NCBI RefSeq assembly: GCF_003116585.1
Contig: NZ_QEHM01000007.1
Coordinates: forward strand, 310,001-374,000
Length of the DNA stretch: 64,000 bases
Direction: 5' to 3'
From: Albibacillus kandeliae
GTDB taxonomy: Bacteria > Pseudomonadota > Alphaproteobacteria > Rhodobacterales > Rhodobacteraceae
The translations under genes were made by a program, and so were the position numbers. The notes under the pieces are model-generated. The model was not told where the DNA came from, ran no database searches, and saw nothing but the letters and a program-made list of their open reading frames with translations. Position 1 is the stretch's first letter. Each line of letters opens with the position of its first letter. This document shows, one piece after another, positions 32,321 to 40,849 of this stretch.

Positions 32321-33004
32321 ATGACGAAGATCGAAGCGAAATCCCTGGTCGACGCGGCAACCGAACGGCTGGAGGCCGCGATCATCGGGGGCGAGCTTTC
32401 GCCTGGAGATCGGGTGCGCGAACAGGTTCTCGCCGAGGAATACGGGATCAGCCGAGGCCCGCTGCGCGAGGCCATCCGGCGGCTGGAGGGGCGCCGCCTG
32501 TTGGAGCGGACCGCCAACATCGGCGTGCGGGTGGTCGAACTCTCGACCCGGCGGCTGGCGGAACTGCTCGATGTGCGCGAGGCCCTCGAAGGCATGGCCT
32601 GCCGCCTTGCGACCGAGCGGATCTCGCCCAACGAACTGGCCAAGCTGCGGGCCATGCTCGACGATCACGCCACCCACGAAGAGGTGCGCTCGGGCGAAGG
32701 CTATTACCAGCAGAGCGGCGATTTCGACTTTCACTTCCGCATCGTGAAAGCCTCGCAGAACGACTACCTGATCTCGATGGTCTCGGGCGATCTCTACGAC
32801 CTGCTGAGGCTCTATCGCTACAAGTCGTCGACGATGACGGGGCGCGCGGCCCAGGCGCTGGCCGAACACCATGCGATCCTCGATGCCCTCGAATCCGGCG
32901 ACCCCGACAAGGCCGAGGCCGCCATGCGGACCCACATACGTAATGCCCGCATCCACGCGCAGCTTGCCATGGACAAGGTCGAGCAGGAGGCGAAGGCGGG
33001 TTAA
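32321..33004 (+). CDS. GntR-family regulator (FadR/FCD subfamily), likely controlling the 33-41 kb catabolic genes
   Basis: A 227-residue regulator. The N-terminal winged HTH (about 8-72: LEAAIIGGELSPGDRVREQVLAEEYGISRGPLREAIRRLEG) is followed by an all-helical FCD effector domain (about 85-215) with the metal-binding pattern of Asp and His residues (FDFHFRI, EHHAIL, THI). Family members are usually repressors released by a carboxylate ligand. It is followed 3' to 3' by the minus-strand catabolic operon, and a shared 15-base dyad occurs before its own gene and before the catabolic promoters. Start: the ATG at 32321 gives the normal HTH spacing. Confidence 0.92.
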   Translation: MTKIEAKSLVDAATERLEAAIIGGELSPGDRVREQVLAEEYGISRGPLREAIRRLEGRRLLERTANIGVRVVELSTRRLAELLDVREALEGMACRLATERISPNELAKLRAMLDDHATHEEVRSGEGYYQQSGDFDFHFRIVKASQNDYLISMVSGDLYDLLRLYRYKSSTMTGRAAQALAEHHAILDALESGDPDKAEAAMRTHIRNARIHAQLAMDKVEQEAKAG

Positions 33005-34401
33005 GCCGCCCCGCCCCGCAACACCGCCGAGAGATCGGCAAGCTCGAGATGTTCGAGGTCGATCACCGCCTGCCGGATGCGCATCGCCTGCGCCTCGGGA
33101 ATGGCGAGGGCGGTGTTCTGGAGAAACTTCTCCGTCGTCTCATCCAGCGTCATCTTCTTGTCGCCCGCCCCGCTGTTCACCGGAACATGTTGCGACAGCA
33201 CGCGACCATCCGCCAGCGTCACCTTCACCCCGCCCGAGAAGTACTCGGGGAAGAGGGACTTCGGATCGGCATGACAGCTACACCGCCGCGCCAGCGCCTG
33301 CACCGCCGGATCGGCGATGGCCTCTTCCGTCAGGTCGGACAGGCCGAAACGGCCCCGCAAGAGGGTCGAGGCGACGACGAAGGGCGCGGAGAACTTGGCC
33401 TCGTACTCGTTCCGGGCGTTCCGCTTGTGCTCGATCGGTTCGGCCACGATCTTCAACGTGTCCTGCGGCAGCAGGATATCGACGGAGGCAATCTCGGCCC
33501 CGGCGATCTCTGCCTGCAACGCCAGCGCGGCATCTGCCGCGCCGTGGATGAAGTGGCAGACCGGATAAGGCTTGAGAGCCGTATCCGCCATCATCCACCT
33601 GTCACCCAACCCTTCCGTCAGAAAGCTCGGATCGACGACCTTGGCGTGCTCGTGCAGGTGCGTATCGAACAGGCCAAAACGCCCCTCCAGCGCCCGCGTG
33701 GGCCCGACGAAACCGTGCCGCGCGAGCGTCGCCGCGGTGATGCCACCTGCGGCCGCCCAACCCGGGTGCAGGCGCTTGGTCCAGGCTCCTTCCTCCAGAA
33801 AGACCTGCACGCCCGAGGCCGTGCTCGCGGCGATCCCGAAGGCATCGACATGCTGCCGCGCGTTGGCCCCCATGAGCCGCCCCGCCGCGATGGCCGAACT
33901 GAAATGCGCGAGAACACCGGTCGCGTGGAACCCGGTGTGATGGAACCCGCCCTTCACCGCGGCGCCAAGCCGGATGCAGACCTCCATCCCGATGCAGAAG
34001 GCGGCCAGCGCCTCGCGGCCCGAAAGTCCACGATCTTCGGCCACCGCCAGAACGGCGGGCAGCACCGCCGCAGTCGGGTGCACGATCGCTTCGAGGTGCG
34101 TGTCGTCGTAGTCGAGACCGTGGATTAGCACCCCGTTGGCCATCGCCGCATCGCGCGGCGCGGCGCGGAAGGCCTGCCCGATAACGGTGCACCCCGCGCC
34201 GCCGCTCAACTCCTGCACCGCCGTCAGCGTCGGCTTGGCATAGGGAAAGACGGTGGAAGCCACGGCCAGGCCGAGGCCATCGAGAATATGGATGCGCGCG
34301 CGCTCCAGCACCTCGGTCGGGATTTCGTCGAAGGATACCCGCTCGGCAAATCCGGCCAATGCCGCCGAAGGCCCGATGGCCGATGTGGTCTGCATGTTCA
34401 T
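33001..34401 (-). CDS. MmgE/PrpD-family protein (2-methylcitrate-dehydratase-like)
   Basis: A 466-residue MmgE/PrpD protein, normal length. Typical stretches are the helical N-terminal domain with ANGVLIHGLDYDDTH, then HPTAAVLPAVLAVAED, FHHTGFHATGVLAHFSSAIAAGRLMG, and the lid-domain PYPVCHFIHGAADAA. Family enzymes dehydrate or hydrate 2-methylcitrate and citrate-like acids without an iron-sulfur cluster; others act as decarboxylases, so the exact reaction is open. It is the last gene of the minus operon ALDH-epimerase-PrpD, and its stop overlaps the GntR stop by four bases. With the TcuA-, PrpF- and lyase-like genes nearby it would supply the hydration step. Confidence 0.92.
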   Translation of the reverse strand: MNMQTTSAIGPSAALAGFAERVSFDEIPTEVLERARIHILDGLGLAVASTVFPYAKPTLTAVQELSGGAGCTVIGQAFRAAPRDAAMANGVLIHGLDYDDTHLEAIVHPTAAVLPAVLAVAEDRGLSGREALAAFCIGMEVCIRLGAAVKGGFHHTGFHATGVLAHFSSAIAAGRLMGANARQHVDAFGIAASTASGVQVFLEEGAWTKRLHPGWAAAGGITAATLARHGFVGPTRALEGRFGLFDTHLHEHAKVVDPSFLTEGLGDRWMMADTALKPYPVCHFIHGAADAALALQAEIAGAEIASVDILLPQDTLKIVAEPIEHKRNARNEYEAKFSAPFVVASTLLRGRFGLSDLTEEAIADPAVQALARRCSCHADPKSLFPEYFSGGVKVTLADGRVLSQHVPVNSGAGDKKMTLDETTEKFLQNTALAIPEAQAMRIRQAVIDLEHLELADLSAVLRGGAA

Positions 34402-34405
34402 CGCC

Positions 34406-35386
34406 CTACCCCTGCGCCTTGCGCCACCGGATCAGCCGCTCGATCCCTGCCTCGATGCTGACCTGCGGCGTCCAGCTGATCATCCGTCCGATCTTCTCGA
34501 TCGAGAAATCAAGTTGGCTGGAGGTGGTGACGCGCACGGCGCCTTCCTTGTCCTTGTACTCCGGCGTCAGGTCCGACCCGACAATCCCCGCGATGATCTC
34601 GAACAAACGGTTGAGATTGGTTGCGACCCCTGTCGCCACGTTGAACGCCTCGCCGGTCACGTCGCTCTCCATCGCCATCAGGTTTGCGCGGGCAACGTCG
34701 GCGACGTGGATGTAGTCATGAACCTCCGACCCGTCGCCCGGGATCTGCGGGCGCTCGCCCCGCACCAGCTTGTCGTAGGTGTCGATGATGTAGAGCGCGT
34801 TCACGCCCCGATAGTGCTGCCGTTCACCGTAGACGGTGGCATAGCGCAGTGACACGGACTCGACGCCGTACTTCTGCGAATAGAGCCGCCCAAGCTGCTC
34901 GCCCATGATCTTGGTCGAGCCATAGAGCACGCCCGGCGGCGTCATGGTGTGAAAACGGAAGGGCCGCGTCTCGTCGATCAGCCCCGGCTCCGGGTCGCCA
35001 TAGGTCGCGACTGAGGAGGAGAAGATCACCTTCTTCACCCCGCGATAGCGCGCCGCCTCCAGCACGTTGACGTGGCCGAGCGCGTTCACCGTGATGCCGA
35101 GTTCCGGGTTGGCCGCAAACGGCAAAGTCAGGAACCCCGCGATGGCAAAGATCCCGTCGACCCCCTCCAGCGCGTTATACAGCTCCCCGACCCGCGTGAT
35201 GTCACCCCGCACCAGCCTGACCCGGTCTTCGGCCAGGATATGCGCGATCATATCAGTGGTGCCGAGCGAGTAGTTGTCGAAGAGGATCACCTCCGCCGCG
35301 CCCTGTTCCAGCAATTGCTCGGTCACATGGGACCCGATGAGGCTGATGCCCCCGGTCACCATGAACTTGCCGCCCTTGATCTTCAT
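34406..35386 (-). CDS. NAD-dependent epimerase/dehydratase (extended SDR)
   Basis: A 326-residue extended SDR. The cofactor motif TGGISLIGSH (11-20; usually GGxGFIG, so slightly altered) is followed by SSSVATYG (123-130) and the catalytic pair Tyr155-x3-Lys159 (LYGSTKI). Closest in look to UDP-glucose 4-epimerase-like enzymes, but many members oxidise or dehydrate non-nucleotide hydroxy compounds. Its place between an aldehyde dehydrogenase and a PrpD-like gene argues for a role as an alcohol dehydrogenase, lactone-forming enzyme or epimerase on the catabolic substrate rather than sugar-nucleotide metabolism. Only 4 bases separate it from the PrpD start. Confidence 0.88.
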   Translation of the reverse strand: MKIKGGKFMVTGGISLIGSHVTEQLLEQGAAEVILFDNYSLGTTDMIAHILAEDRVRLVRGDITRVGELYNALEGVDGIFAIAGFLTLPFAANPELGITVNALGHVNVLEAARYRGVKKVIFSSSVATYGDPEPGLIDETRPFRFHTMTPPGVLYGSTKIMGEQLGRLYSQKYGVESVSLRYATVYGERQHYRGVNALYIIDTYDKLVRGERPQIPGDGSEVHDYIHVADVARANLMAMESDVTGEAFNVATGVATNLNRLFEIIAGIVGSDLTPEYKDKEGAVRVTTSSQLDFSIEKIGRMISWTPQVSIEAGIERLIRWRKAQG

Positions 35387-35418
35387 GTAACGTCCTCCCT
35401 TGTGCGCCCTCCGGCGCG

Positions 35419-36894
35419 TCAGTTCTTGATGGCGAAGGGGTCTCGGGCTTCGCTGGAATAGTCGATCATCACGTTCTTGGTGGTGGTGAATTCCATGATC
35501 CCGGCTTCGCCGCGTTCCCGGCCGAAACCGCTCTCCTTTGTACCGCCGAATGGCGCCTGCGCGGCGACCATGCGGTAGGTGTTGACCCAGACCACCCCGG
35601 ATTTCATGCGCGGCACCAGACGCATCGCCCTCGAGATGTCGCGCGTCCAGATGCCCGAGGCGAGGCCGAAGGGGATGTCGTTGGCAATCCGCACCGCCTC
35701 CTCCTCTTCCTCGAAGGGGAGGATAGTCAGGACAGGGCCAAAGATCTCGGTCTGCGCCACCGCCATGTCGTTGCGGGCATCCGCAAAGATCGTCGGTTCG
35801 ATGAACAGCCCCTTGCCGAGGTGCGCGCCCTTCGCCGCACCGCCCCCGGTGACCAACCGCGCCCCGTCCGATTTTGCGCTCTCGATCGACGCGATGATCC
35901 GGTCGAACTGCGGCTGGTTGGCGACCGTTCCCATTTCCGAAGCCGGGTCCAGCGGGTCACCCAACCGGATCGCCTGCGCCCGTGTTGCCAGCCGCTCGGT
36001 GATTTCGTTGTAGAGCCCGCGCTGCACCAGCAGCCGTGACCCCGCCACGCAGGTCTGCCCCGTCGCGCCGAAGATCCCGGCCAGCGCCCCGATGGTCGCC
36101 GCCTCCGGGTCGGCATCATCGAACACGATGTTCGGAGACTTGCCGCCGAGTTCGAGCGTCACCGGCTTGAGCATCTCGCCCGCCATCGACGCGATCTTGC
36201 GGCCGACGCCGGGCGAGCCGGTAAAGCTCACCTTGGCGATGTCGGGATGACGCACAAGTGCAGCTCCGGTCTCGGCGGCACCGGTGACCACGTTCACCAC
36301 CCCCGGCGGCAACCCGCCCTCGGTCAGCAGCTTGCAGAATTCCAGCGTCGAGACCGAGGCATGTTCAGAGGGCTTCACCACAATAGTGTTCCCGGCCGCC
36401 AGCGCAGCGGGCAACTTGTTGCAAAGCAGCGTGATCGGCGAGTTCCACGCGGTGATCAGCGCCACGACGCCGTAGGGTTCGCGCAGCGTGTAGTCAAAGA
36501 TCGTCGGGCTATCGAGCGGGATCGTGCTGCCATAGAGCTTGTCCGCATAGCCCGCGTAGAACCGGAACAGCCGCGCCGCGAAGAGCATCTGCGATCCGGT
36601 CTCCCTGATCACCTTGCCGTTGTCCGTGGACTCGTAGACCGCCATCTGCTGCGCATTCTCGACAATCACGTCCGCGATGCGATTGAGAATCGCGGCCCGC
36701 GTCGCCCCATTGGTTGCCGCCCACGCAGGCTGTGCCGCGACTGCCGCTGCCACCGCGGCATCGACATCGCCCTGCCCCGCCTCTGCCAGCTCTGCCCACG
36801 GCTCTGCCGTAAACGGATTGACCGCCGGAAACCGGGCGCCCCGCCCCGTTTCCGTCCACTCTCCCCCGATGAATAAGCCGTACTTCCTCACCAT
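35419..36894 (-). CDS. NAD(P)-dependent aldehyde dehydrogenase
   Basis: A 491-residue aldehyde dehydrogenase. The general-base Glu248 lies in LELGG, the nucleophilic Cys282 in GQTCVAG, and the Asn of WNSP (151) completes the oxyanion site; EIFGPVL holds the cofactor ribose-binding Glu. It turns an aldehyde into an acid. The start is taken at 36894 (MVRKYGLFIGGEW, usual N-terminus). GGGAGG is only two bases before it, which is short; a GTG at 36891 would give better spacing, and an in-frame ATG at 36936 directly abuts an operator. First gene of the minus operon and divergent from the flavoprotein gene at 37111. Confidence 0.92.
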   Translation of the reverse strand: MVRKYGLFIGGEWTETGRGARFPAVNPFTAEPWAELAEAGQGDVDAAVAAAVAAQPAWAATNGATRAAILNRIADVIVENAQQMAVYESTDNGKVIRETGSQMLFAARLFRFYAGYADKLYGSTIPLDSPTIFDYTLREPYGVVALITAWNSPITLLCNKLPAALAAGNTIVVKPSEHASVSTLEFCKLLTEGGLPPGVVNVVTGAAETGAALVRHPDIAKVSFTGSPGVGRKIASMAGEMLKPVTLELGGKSPNIVFDDADPEAATIGALAGIFGATGQTCVAGSRLLVQRGLYNEITERLATRAQAIRLGDPLDPASEMGTVANQPQFDRIIASIESAKSDGARLVTGGGAAKGAHLGKGLFIEPTIFADARNDMAVAQTEIFGPVLTILPFEEEEEAVRIANDIPFGLASGIWTRDISRAMRLVPRMKSGVVWVNTYRMVAAQAPFGGTKESGFGRERGEAGIMEFTTTKNVMIDYSSEARDPFAIKN

Positions 36895-36938
36895 GTCCTC
36901 CCGTATTTCCGGCGCAGGCTGTCTAGGCTGCCACATAT

Positions 36939-36953
36939 TGTCAACAGTTGACG
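36939..36953. promoter_or_regulatory. Putative GntR operator in the divergent ALDH/flavoprotein promoter (TGTCAACAGTTGACG)
   Basis: The inner 13 bases, GTCAAC-A-GTTGAC, are a perfect palindrome. It lies about 45 bases upstream of the aldehyde dehydrogenase start, where a bound repressor would block its promoter. Best explained as a site for the GntR protein encoded at 32321. Confidence 0.7.
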
Positions 36954-37030
36954 TATTGGCGTGACTCCAGCCTCCTTCGCATGTGAAGGTGACGCATTCC
37001 TGCTACCGAAATGCATCGAACAGGCTTGAC

Positions 37031-37045
37031 TGTCAACTGTCTACA
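37031..37045. promoter_or_regulatory. Second putative GntR operator in the same divergent region (TGTCAACTGTCTACA)
   Basis: The left half matches the strong TGTCAAC half-site; the right half is degenerate. It is preceded by TTGAC, so TTGAC-T-GTCAA (37026-37036) is a further perfect dyad. It sits about 65 bases upstream of the flavoprotein start, so the two operons of this region each have their own site, 92 bases apart. Confidence 0.65.
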
Positions 37046-37110
37046 ATTTACGAAAAGGCATGAAATGCAGCGCCGTGCCCGCCGCGGCCGCGAAATTGGG
37101 AGAGAGAAAC

Positions 37111-38619
37111 GTGAGCGAATATGACGTCATCGTGGTGGGAGCCGGAAACGCGGCCCTGTGCGCCGCCCTGTCGGCCCATGAGAACGGCGCGCGGACGCTG
37201 GTCCTGGAACGCGCGCCCGAGGAGGAGCGCGGAGGCAATTCCTACTTCACGGCTGGCGGCTTCCGCTTTGCGCACGAGGGTCTCGACGACGTGGTGCAGG
37301 ACATTCTGACCGACCTGTCGGACGAAGAGCGCGACCAGATCATCCTGCCCCCGCACAGCCGCGAGTTCTTCATGGACCAGATGCGCGAGGTCACCCGCTA
37401 CCAGACCGACGAGGATCTGGCACAGCTGCTTGTCGACCGGTCGCGCATGACGATGGGCTGGCTCCGCAGCCACTCCATCCGCTTCGTCCCGATGTTCGGA
37501 CGGCAGAGCTATCTCGTGGATGGCAAGCATCACTTCTACGGTGGCGTGAACATCGAGGCGGTCGGCGGCGGCGCGGGCCTCGTCGAAGCCGAGATTCAGC
37601 GCGCCGAGAAGCTGGGCATCGAAATCCGCTACGGCACCGCCGCCATCGGCCTGCTCCAGTCGCAGGACCGTACCGTGACCGGGGTCAAGACGCGAACGAA
37701 GGAAGGCTATGGCGAGATCACCGGCAAGGCCGTGATCCTCGCCTGCGGCGGCTTCGAGTCGAACCAGCAGTGGCGGGTGCGCTACCTCGGCGTCGGCTGG
37801 GACCTGTGCCGCGTGCGCGGCACCCGGCACAACATGGGCGAAGGCATCCAGGCCGCGCTCGAAATCGGGGCCAAGCCCTATGGGAACTGGTCGTCCTGCC
37901 ACGCCTGCGAATGGGACATCTCGGCGCCGCCCTATGGCGACCGCTGGGTTCTCGACAACTTCCAGAAGCACTCCTACCCGCTGGGGATCATGGTCAACAC
38001 GGACTGCGAACGCTTCGTCGATGAAGGCGCGGACTATCGCAACCTGACCTACGCCAAGTACGGGCGCGAGATCATGGCCCAGCCGAACCGCACCGCGATC
38101 CAGATCTTCGACCAGCAGACCATCCACCGCCTGCGCGATGAATACCGGATCAAGGAGGTCACCAAAGCTAAGGCCGACACCATCGAGGAACTGGCCGAAC
38201 AGCTCGACCTCGATCCGGCCAAGCTCGCCGCCACGGTCAGCGAGTACAACGACGCCTGCCAGGGTGGCGACTACAACCCTTCGATCCTCGACGGTGTCGG
38301 CACCAAGGGCATCGAGCCGCCCAAGACCAACTGGGCCCTGCCGATCAACCAGCCGCCCTACGAGGCCTATGTCTGCACGACCGGCATCACCTTCACCTTC
38401 GGTGGGCTGCAGATCAACACCAAGGGCGAAGTGCAGGACATGACCGACCAGTCCATTCCCGGCCTCTATGCGGCGGGCGAGCTGTTGGGCGGCCTGTTCT
38501 ACGAAAACTACCCGGGCGGCACCGGCCTCATGTCGGGCTCGGTCTTCGGCAAGCTGGCTGGCGAAAGCGCCGCCGCCTATGTCGGGACCAGGGCGAAGGT
38601 TGCCGAACCGGCGGAGTGA
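37111..38619 (+). CDS. tcuA: FAD-dependent dehydrogenase resembling tricarballylate dehydrogenase TcuA
   Basis: A 502-residue flavoprotein with the FAD motif YDVIVVGAGNAALCAALSA (GAGNAA at 10-15) characteristic of TcuA-like members of the fumarate reductase family, RGGNSYFTAGGFRFA next to it, and a C-terminal GLYAAGELLGGLFYENYPGGTGLMSG second FAD contact. TcuA oxidises tricarballylate to cis-aconitate. I choose the GTG at 37111 because GGGAGAGA precedes it and the FAD strand follows within four residues; an ATG at 37060 is possible. Followed by a strong terminator, so probably monocistronic, under a 15-base operator. It would provide the C-C dehydrogenation step of the local pathway. Confidence 0.88.
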   Translation: MSEYDVIVVGAGNAALCAALSAHENGARTLVLERAPEEERGGNSYFTAGGFRFAHEGLDDVVQDILTDLSDEERDQIILPPHSREFFMDQMREVTRYQTDEDLAQLLVDRSRMTMGWLRSHSIRFVPMFGRQSYLVDGKHHFYGGVNIEAVGGGAGLVEAEIQRAEKLGIEIRYGTAAIGLLQSQDRTVTGVKTRTKEGYGEITGKAVILACGGFESNQQWRVRYLGVGWDLCRVRGTRHNMGEGIQAALEIGAKPYGNWSSCHACEWDISAPPYGDRWVLDNFQKHSYPLGIMVNTDCERFVDEGADYRNLTYAKYGREIMAQPNRTAIQIFDQQTIHRLRDEYRIKEVTKAKADTIEELAEQLDLDPAKLAATVSEYNDACQGGDYNPSILDGVGTKGIEPPKTNWALPINQPPYEAYVCTTGITFTFGGLQINTKGEVQDMTDQSIPGLYAAGELLGGLFYENYPGGTGLMSGSVFGKLAGESAAAYVGTRAKVAEPAE

Positions 38620-38637
38620 ACGACGACAAAGCCTCGG

Positions 38638-38667
38638 AAAAGGCCGGCCCTCGGGACCGGCCTTTTT
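38638..38667. terminator. Intrinsic terminator between convergent tcuA-like and prpF-like genes
   Basis: AAAAGGCCGG and CCGGCCTTTTT form a 10-bp stem around a 9-base loop with T-rich sequence on the plus side and A-rich on the other, so it can stop transcription from both directions. Confidence 0.88.
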
Positions 38668-38678
38668 CCTTGCCTTGA

Positions 38679-39815
38679 TCAACCGCGATAAAAGACAGCG
38701 CCCGAGAACAGCTTGCGGGCCGTCCGGTAGACACTGCCGCTGATGGCCTCCCACTGCCCTCCGCGCTCGGCAGCCTCAGCATCCACGAGTATCGTCCCCG
38801 AGGGATGCGAGAATGTCAGCGGACCGGAAGCGGTGGAACACACCTCAGCGACCACCGTGCCGGGCACCCTCGCGGCCAGCGCAAGGCAGATCGACCCGGT
38901 GATCGGCACCGCGCGATGTGGCTGCTCCATCGACAGCATCCGCACCATCAGCGAAACCTCTTCGGCCGCGATCATCGCACCCGACAGGCTGGTCGCGTCG
39001 ACCGGAGCGCCGACGATGGCAACCTTGGGAATGCTCGGAATGCGCCCCGCCGCCTCCAGACTGGCCGCCAGCCCCATCCGGACAGACCCGGCGCGGCGGA
39101 TGTCCTCCATCCGGCGCATGAACGCCGCATCCTTCGCCAGCGCCTCGGGTGCCTCGGCCCCGGTCTTGCCGAGGTCCGAAGCCGTCACAAAGACGCAAGG
39201 GTTGGCCGCATCCACAAGGCTCGCCCGCACAGTGCCGTCCGGGGTCTCGAGCGCGTCACTGGGCGACCCCGTCGGCAACAGGCGCCCCGTCTTGGCGCCA
39301 CCGGGCGCAAGAAATTCCAGCCGGATCGGCGCGGCGGTTCCGGCCACGCCGTCGATCGCCAGCGCTCCCTCGGCCTCCGCAGCCCCGTCCCGCACCGGGA
39401 AATGGCTCACGATGATCTTGCCTGTATTGGTGTTGTGGATTCGCACGCGCGCCGTGCCATCCGGGGGAAAGGCGACATAACCGAGGTCGATGGCCGCCGG
39501 ACCGACAGCCGAGATCATGTTGCCGCAGTTGCCGCCGTAGTCGACCGGCCCGGGCCCGACGGGTACCTGTCCAAAGGTGAAATCCACGTCCGCATCCTCG
39601 CGGCTCGGCGGTGCCAGGACACAGACCTTGGATAGCGAGGAAATGCCCCCGCCCATGCCATCCAGCTGACGTCCGTTCGGATCAGGCGAGCCCATCGCGG
39701 CGAGCAGGATCGGCTCCCAGTCCGCGCGGCTGCCGGGCAAGTCCTCCGCCCGAAACACCAGCGCGTTCGACGTTCCGCCGCGCCAGAAACTCGCGGGCAC
39801 ACTCTTCAGGCTCAT
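38679..39815 (-). CDS. prpF: PrpF-family aconitate isomerase / 4-oxalomesaconate tautomerase-like protein
   Basis: A 378-residue PrpF protein: the opening ASFWRGGTSNALVF (PrpF proteins share a x-F-M-R-G-G-T-S pattern), DGMGGGISSLSKVCV, GNCGNMISAVGPAAI and HNTNTGKIIVSHFPV are family hallmarks. PrpF is a diaminopimelate-epimerase-fold enzyme that moves double bonds in methylaconitate or related unsaturated tricarboxylates. Here it is translated just after the lyase gene (6-base gap, minus strand). Together with a TcuA-like dehydrogenase, this isomerase would present the product in the form needed for hydration. Confidence 0.92.
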   Translation of the reverse strand: MSLKSVPASFWRGGTSNALVFRAEDLPGSRADWEPILLAAMGSPDPNGRQLDGMGGGISSLSKVCVLAPPSREDADVDFTFGQVPVGPGPVDYGGNCGNMISAVGPAAIDLGYVAFPPDGTARVRIHNTNTGKIIVSHFPVRDGAAEAEGALAIDGVAGTAAPIRLEFLAPGGAKTGRLLPTGSPSDALETPDGTVRASLVDAANPCVFVTASDLGKTGAEAPEALAKDAAFMRRMEDIRRAGSVRMGLAASLEAAGRIPSIPKVAIVGAPVDATSLSGAMIAAEEVSLMVRMLSMEQPHRAVPITGSICLALAARVPGTVVAEVCSTASGPLTFSHPSGTILVDAEAAERGGQWEAISGSVYRTARKLFSGAVFYRG

Positions 39816-39821
39816 AAGGCG

Positions 39822-40736
39822 TCAGGACCCTTCGTAGCGCGCGCTCAGGGCATCGATCTCGGGCTTGCCGACCAGCCTCTGGCGCTCGGAAAAGCTGGCG
39901 AGACGGTCAGAGACTTCCGACAGGGAACCGGTCCGCAGCAACGAACCGAGCACCTCGTGCATCGCCTTGACCGATGCCTGAAGCGCCGCGTTGGCATAGA
40001 GCACGCAGGAGAAACCGGCGTCGCGCAATGCGTCAAGCTCCATCATCGGGGTCTTGCCACCGACGACAAGGTTGATCACCTGCGGCGCGGGCAGCTGACC
40101 GATCGCCTCGATCTCCTCCCGTGTCTCGGGGGCCTCGACAAAGATCATGTCGGCCCCCGTCTCGATCATCTGGTGCGCACGGTCCATCGCGGCCTCGAAG
40201 CCATCGACCGCGCGCGCATCGGTCCGCGCGACGATCATCAGGTTCTCGTCCTCGCGCGCATCAAGACAGGCGCGCAGCTTGCCCAGCATCTCCTCGACCG
40301 GAACCACACCCTTGCCCGAGAAGTGACCGCATTTCTTCGGAAAGATCTGGTCCTCGATCTGGATGGCGGCGGCCCCCGCCCGCTCCAGTCGGCGCACGGT
40401 GTGATAGGTGTTCAGCGCATTGCCGAACCCCGTGTCCATGTCCACCAGCAGCGGCAGATCGCAGACATCGGCGATCCGCCCGGTCGCTTCGACGAGGTCG
40501 GTCGCGGTGACGAGGCCAAGGTCCGGCAGGCCCAGCGTGGTGTTGGTGAGGCCCGCGCCGGTCAGGTAGACCGCCGAGAACCCCAGATCCTGGATGATCC
40601 GCGCGGTCAGCGGGTTGGCCGCCCCCGGCAGCAGTTCGGCAGTTCTGCTTTCCATCAGGGCGCGAAACGCGGCGCGGCGGGTGCGCAGGTCAGTGTGAAT
40701 GATGCCGACGGGCGAGTTGTATTTGTTATCTGGCAT
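39822..40736 (-). CDS. Isocitrate lyase/PEP mutase family lyase (2-methylisocitrate or dimethylmalate lyase-like)
   Basis: A 304-residue ICL/PEP-mutase superfamily enzyme. The catalytic loop KKCGH (Cys136) marks a C-C lyase of the methylisocitrate/isocitrate type; the metal-binding Asp residues in LLVDMDTGFGN (99, 101) and the barrel motifs IQIEDQ and IVARTDA are present. It would cleave an (alkyl)isocitrate-like acid to succinate or an analogue and a 2-oxoacid. Oxaloacetate decarboxylase and dimethylmalate lyase are alternatives in the family. First gene of the lyase-prpF operon, with the strongest copy of the 15-base operator about 50 bases upstream. Confidence 0.92.
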   Translation of the reverse strand: MPDNKYNSPVGIIHTDLRTRRAAFRALMESRTAELLPGAANPLTARIIQDLGFSAVYLTGAGLTNTTLGLPDLGLVTATDLVEATGRIADVCDLPLLVDMDTGFGNALNTYHTVRRLERAGAAAIQIEDQIFPKKCGHFSGKGVVPVEEMLGKLRACLDAREDENLMIVARTDARAVDGFEAAMDRAHQMIETGADMIFVEAPETREEIEAIGQLPAPQVINLVVGGKTPMMELDALRDAGFSCVLYANAALQASVKAMHEVLGSLLRTGSLSEVSDRLASFSERQRLVGKPEIDALSARYEGS

Positions 40737-40785
40737 GGCCTTCTTCCGGCTGAACGTTCCGGAAGTATGAGCGCCGGATAATCTT

Positions 40786-40800
40786 TGTCAACTGTTGACA
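40786..40800. promoter_or_regulatory. Perfect palindromic operator before the lyase-prpF operon (TGTCAACTGTTGACA)
   Basis: A perfect 15-base palindrome, 50 bases upstream of the lyase start on the minus strand. It is the best-conserved of five copies in the window and defines the consensus. Most likely bound by the GntR protein encoded at 32321. Confidence 0.75.
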
Positions 40801-40849
40801 TTTTTCACTTCGCATCACCCTCAACGGATGATGCATTCTTGCAGGGCGC

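Noticed and set aside
36895-36936. A longer aldehyde dehydrogenase starting at 36936
   Set aside because: That ATG touches the operator palindrome, has no ribosome binding site, and adds residues absent from the usual N-terminus.
37048-38754. A 568-codon minus-strand frame opposite the TcuA-like gene
   Set aside because: Shadow frame; it also crosses the intrinsic terminator at 38638 and the operator region.
33001-40736. The standard methylcitrate cycle for propionate
   Set aside because: No methylcitrate synthase or AcnD is present, and the ALDH, SDR and TcuA-like genes do not belong to that cycle.
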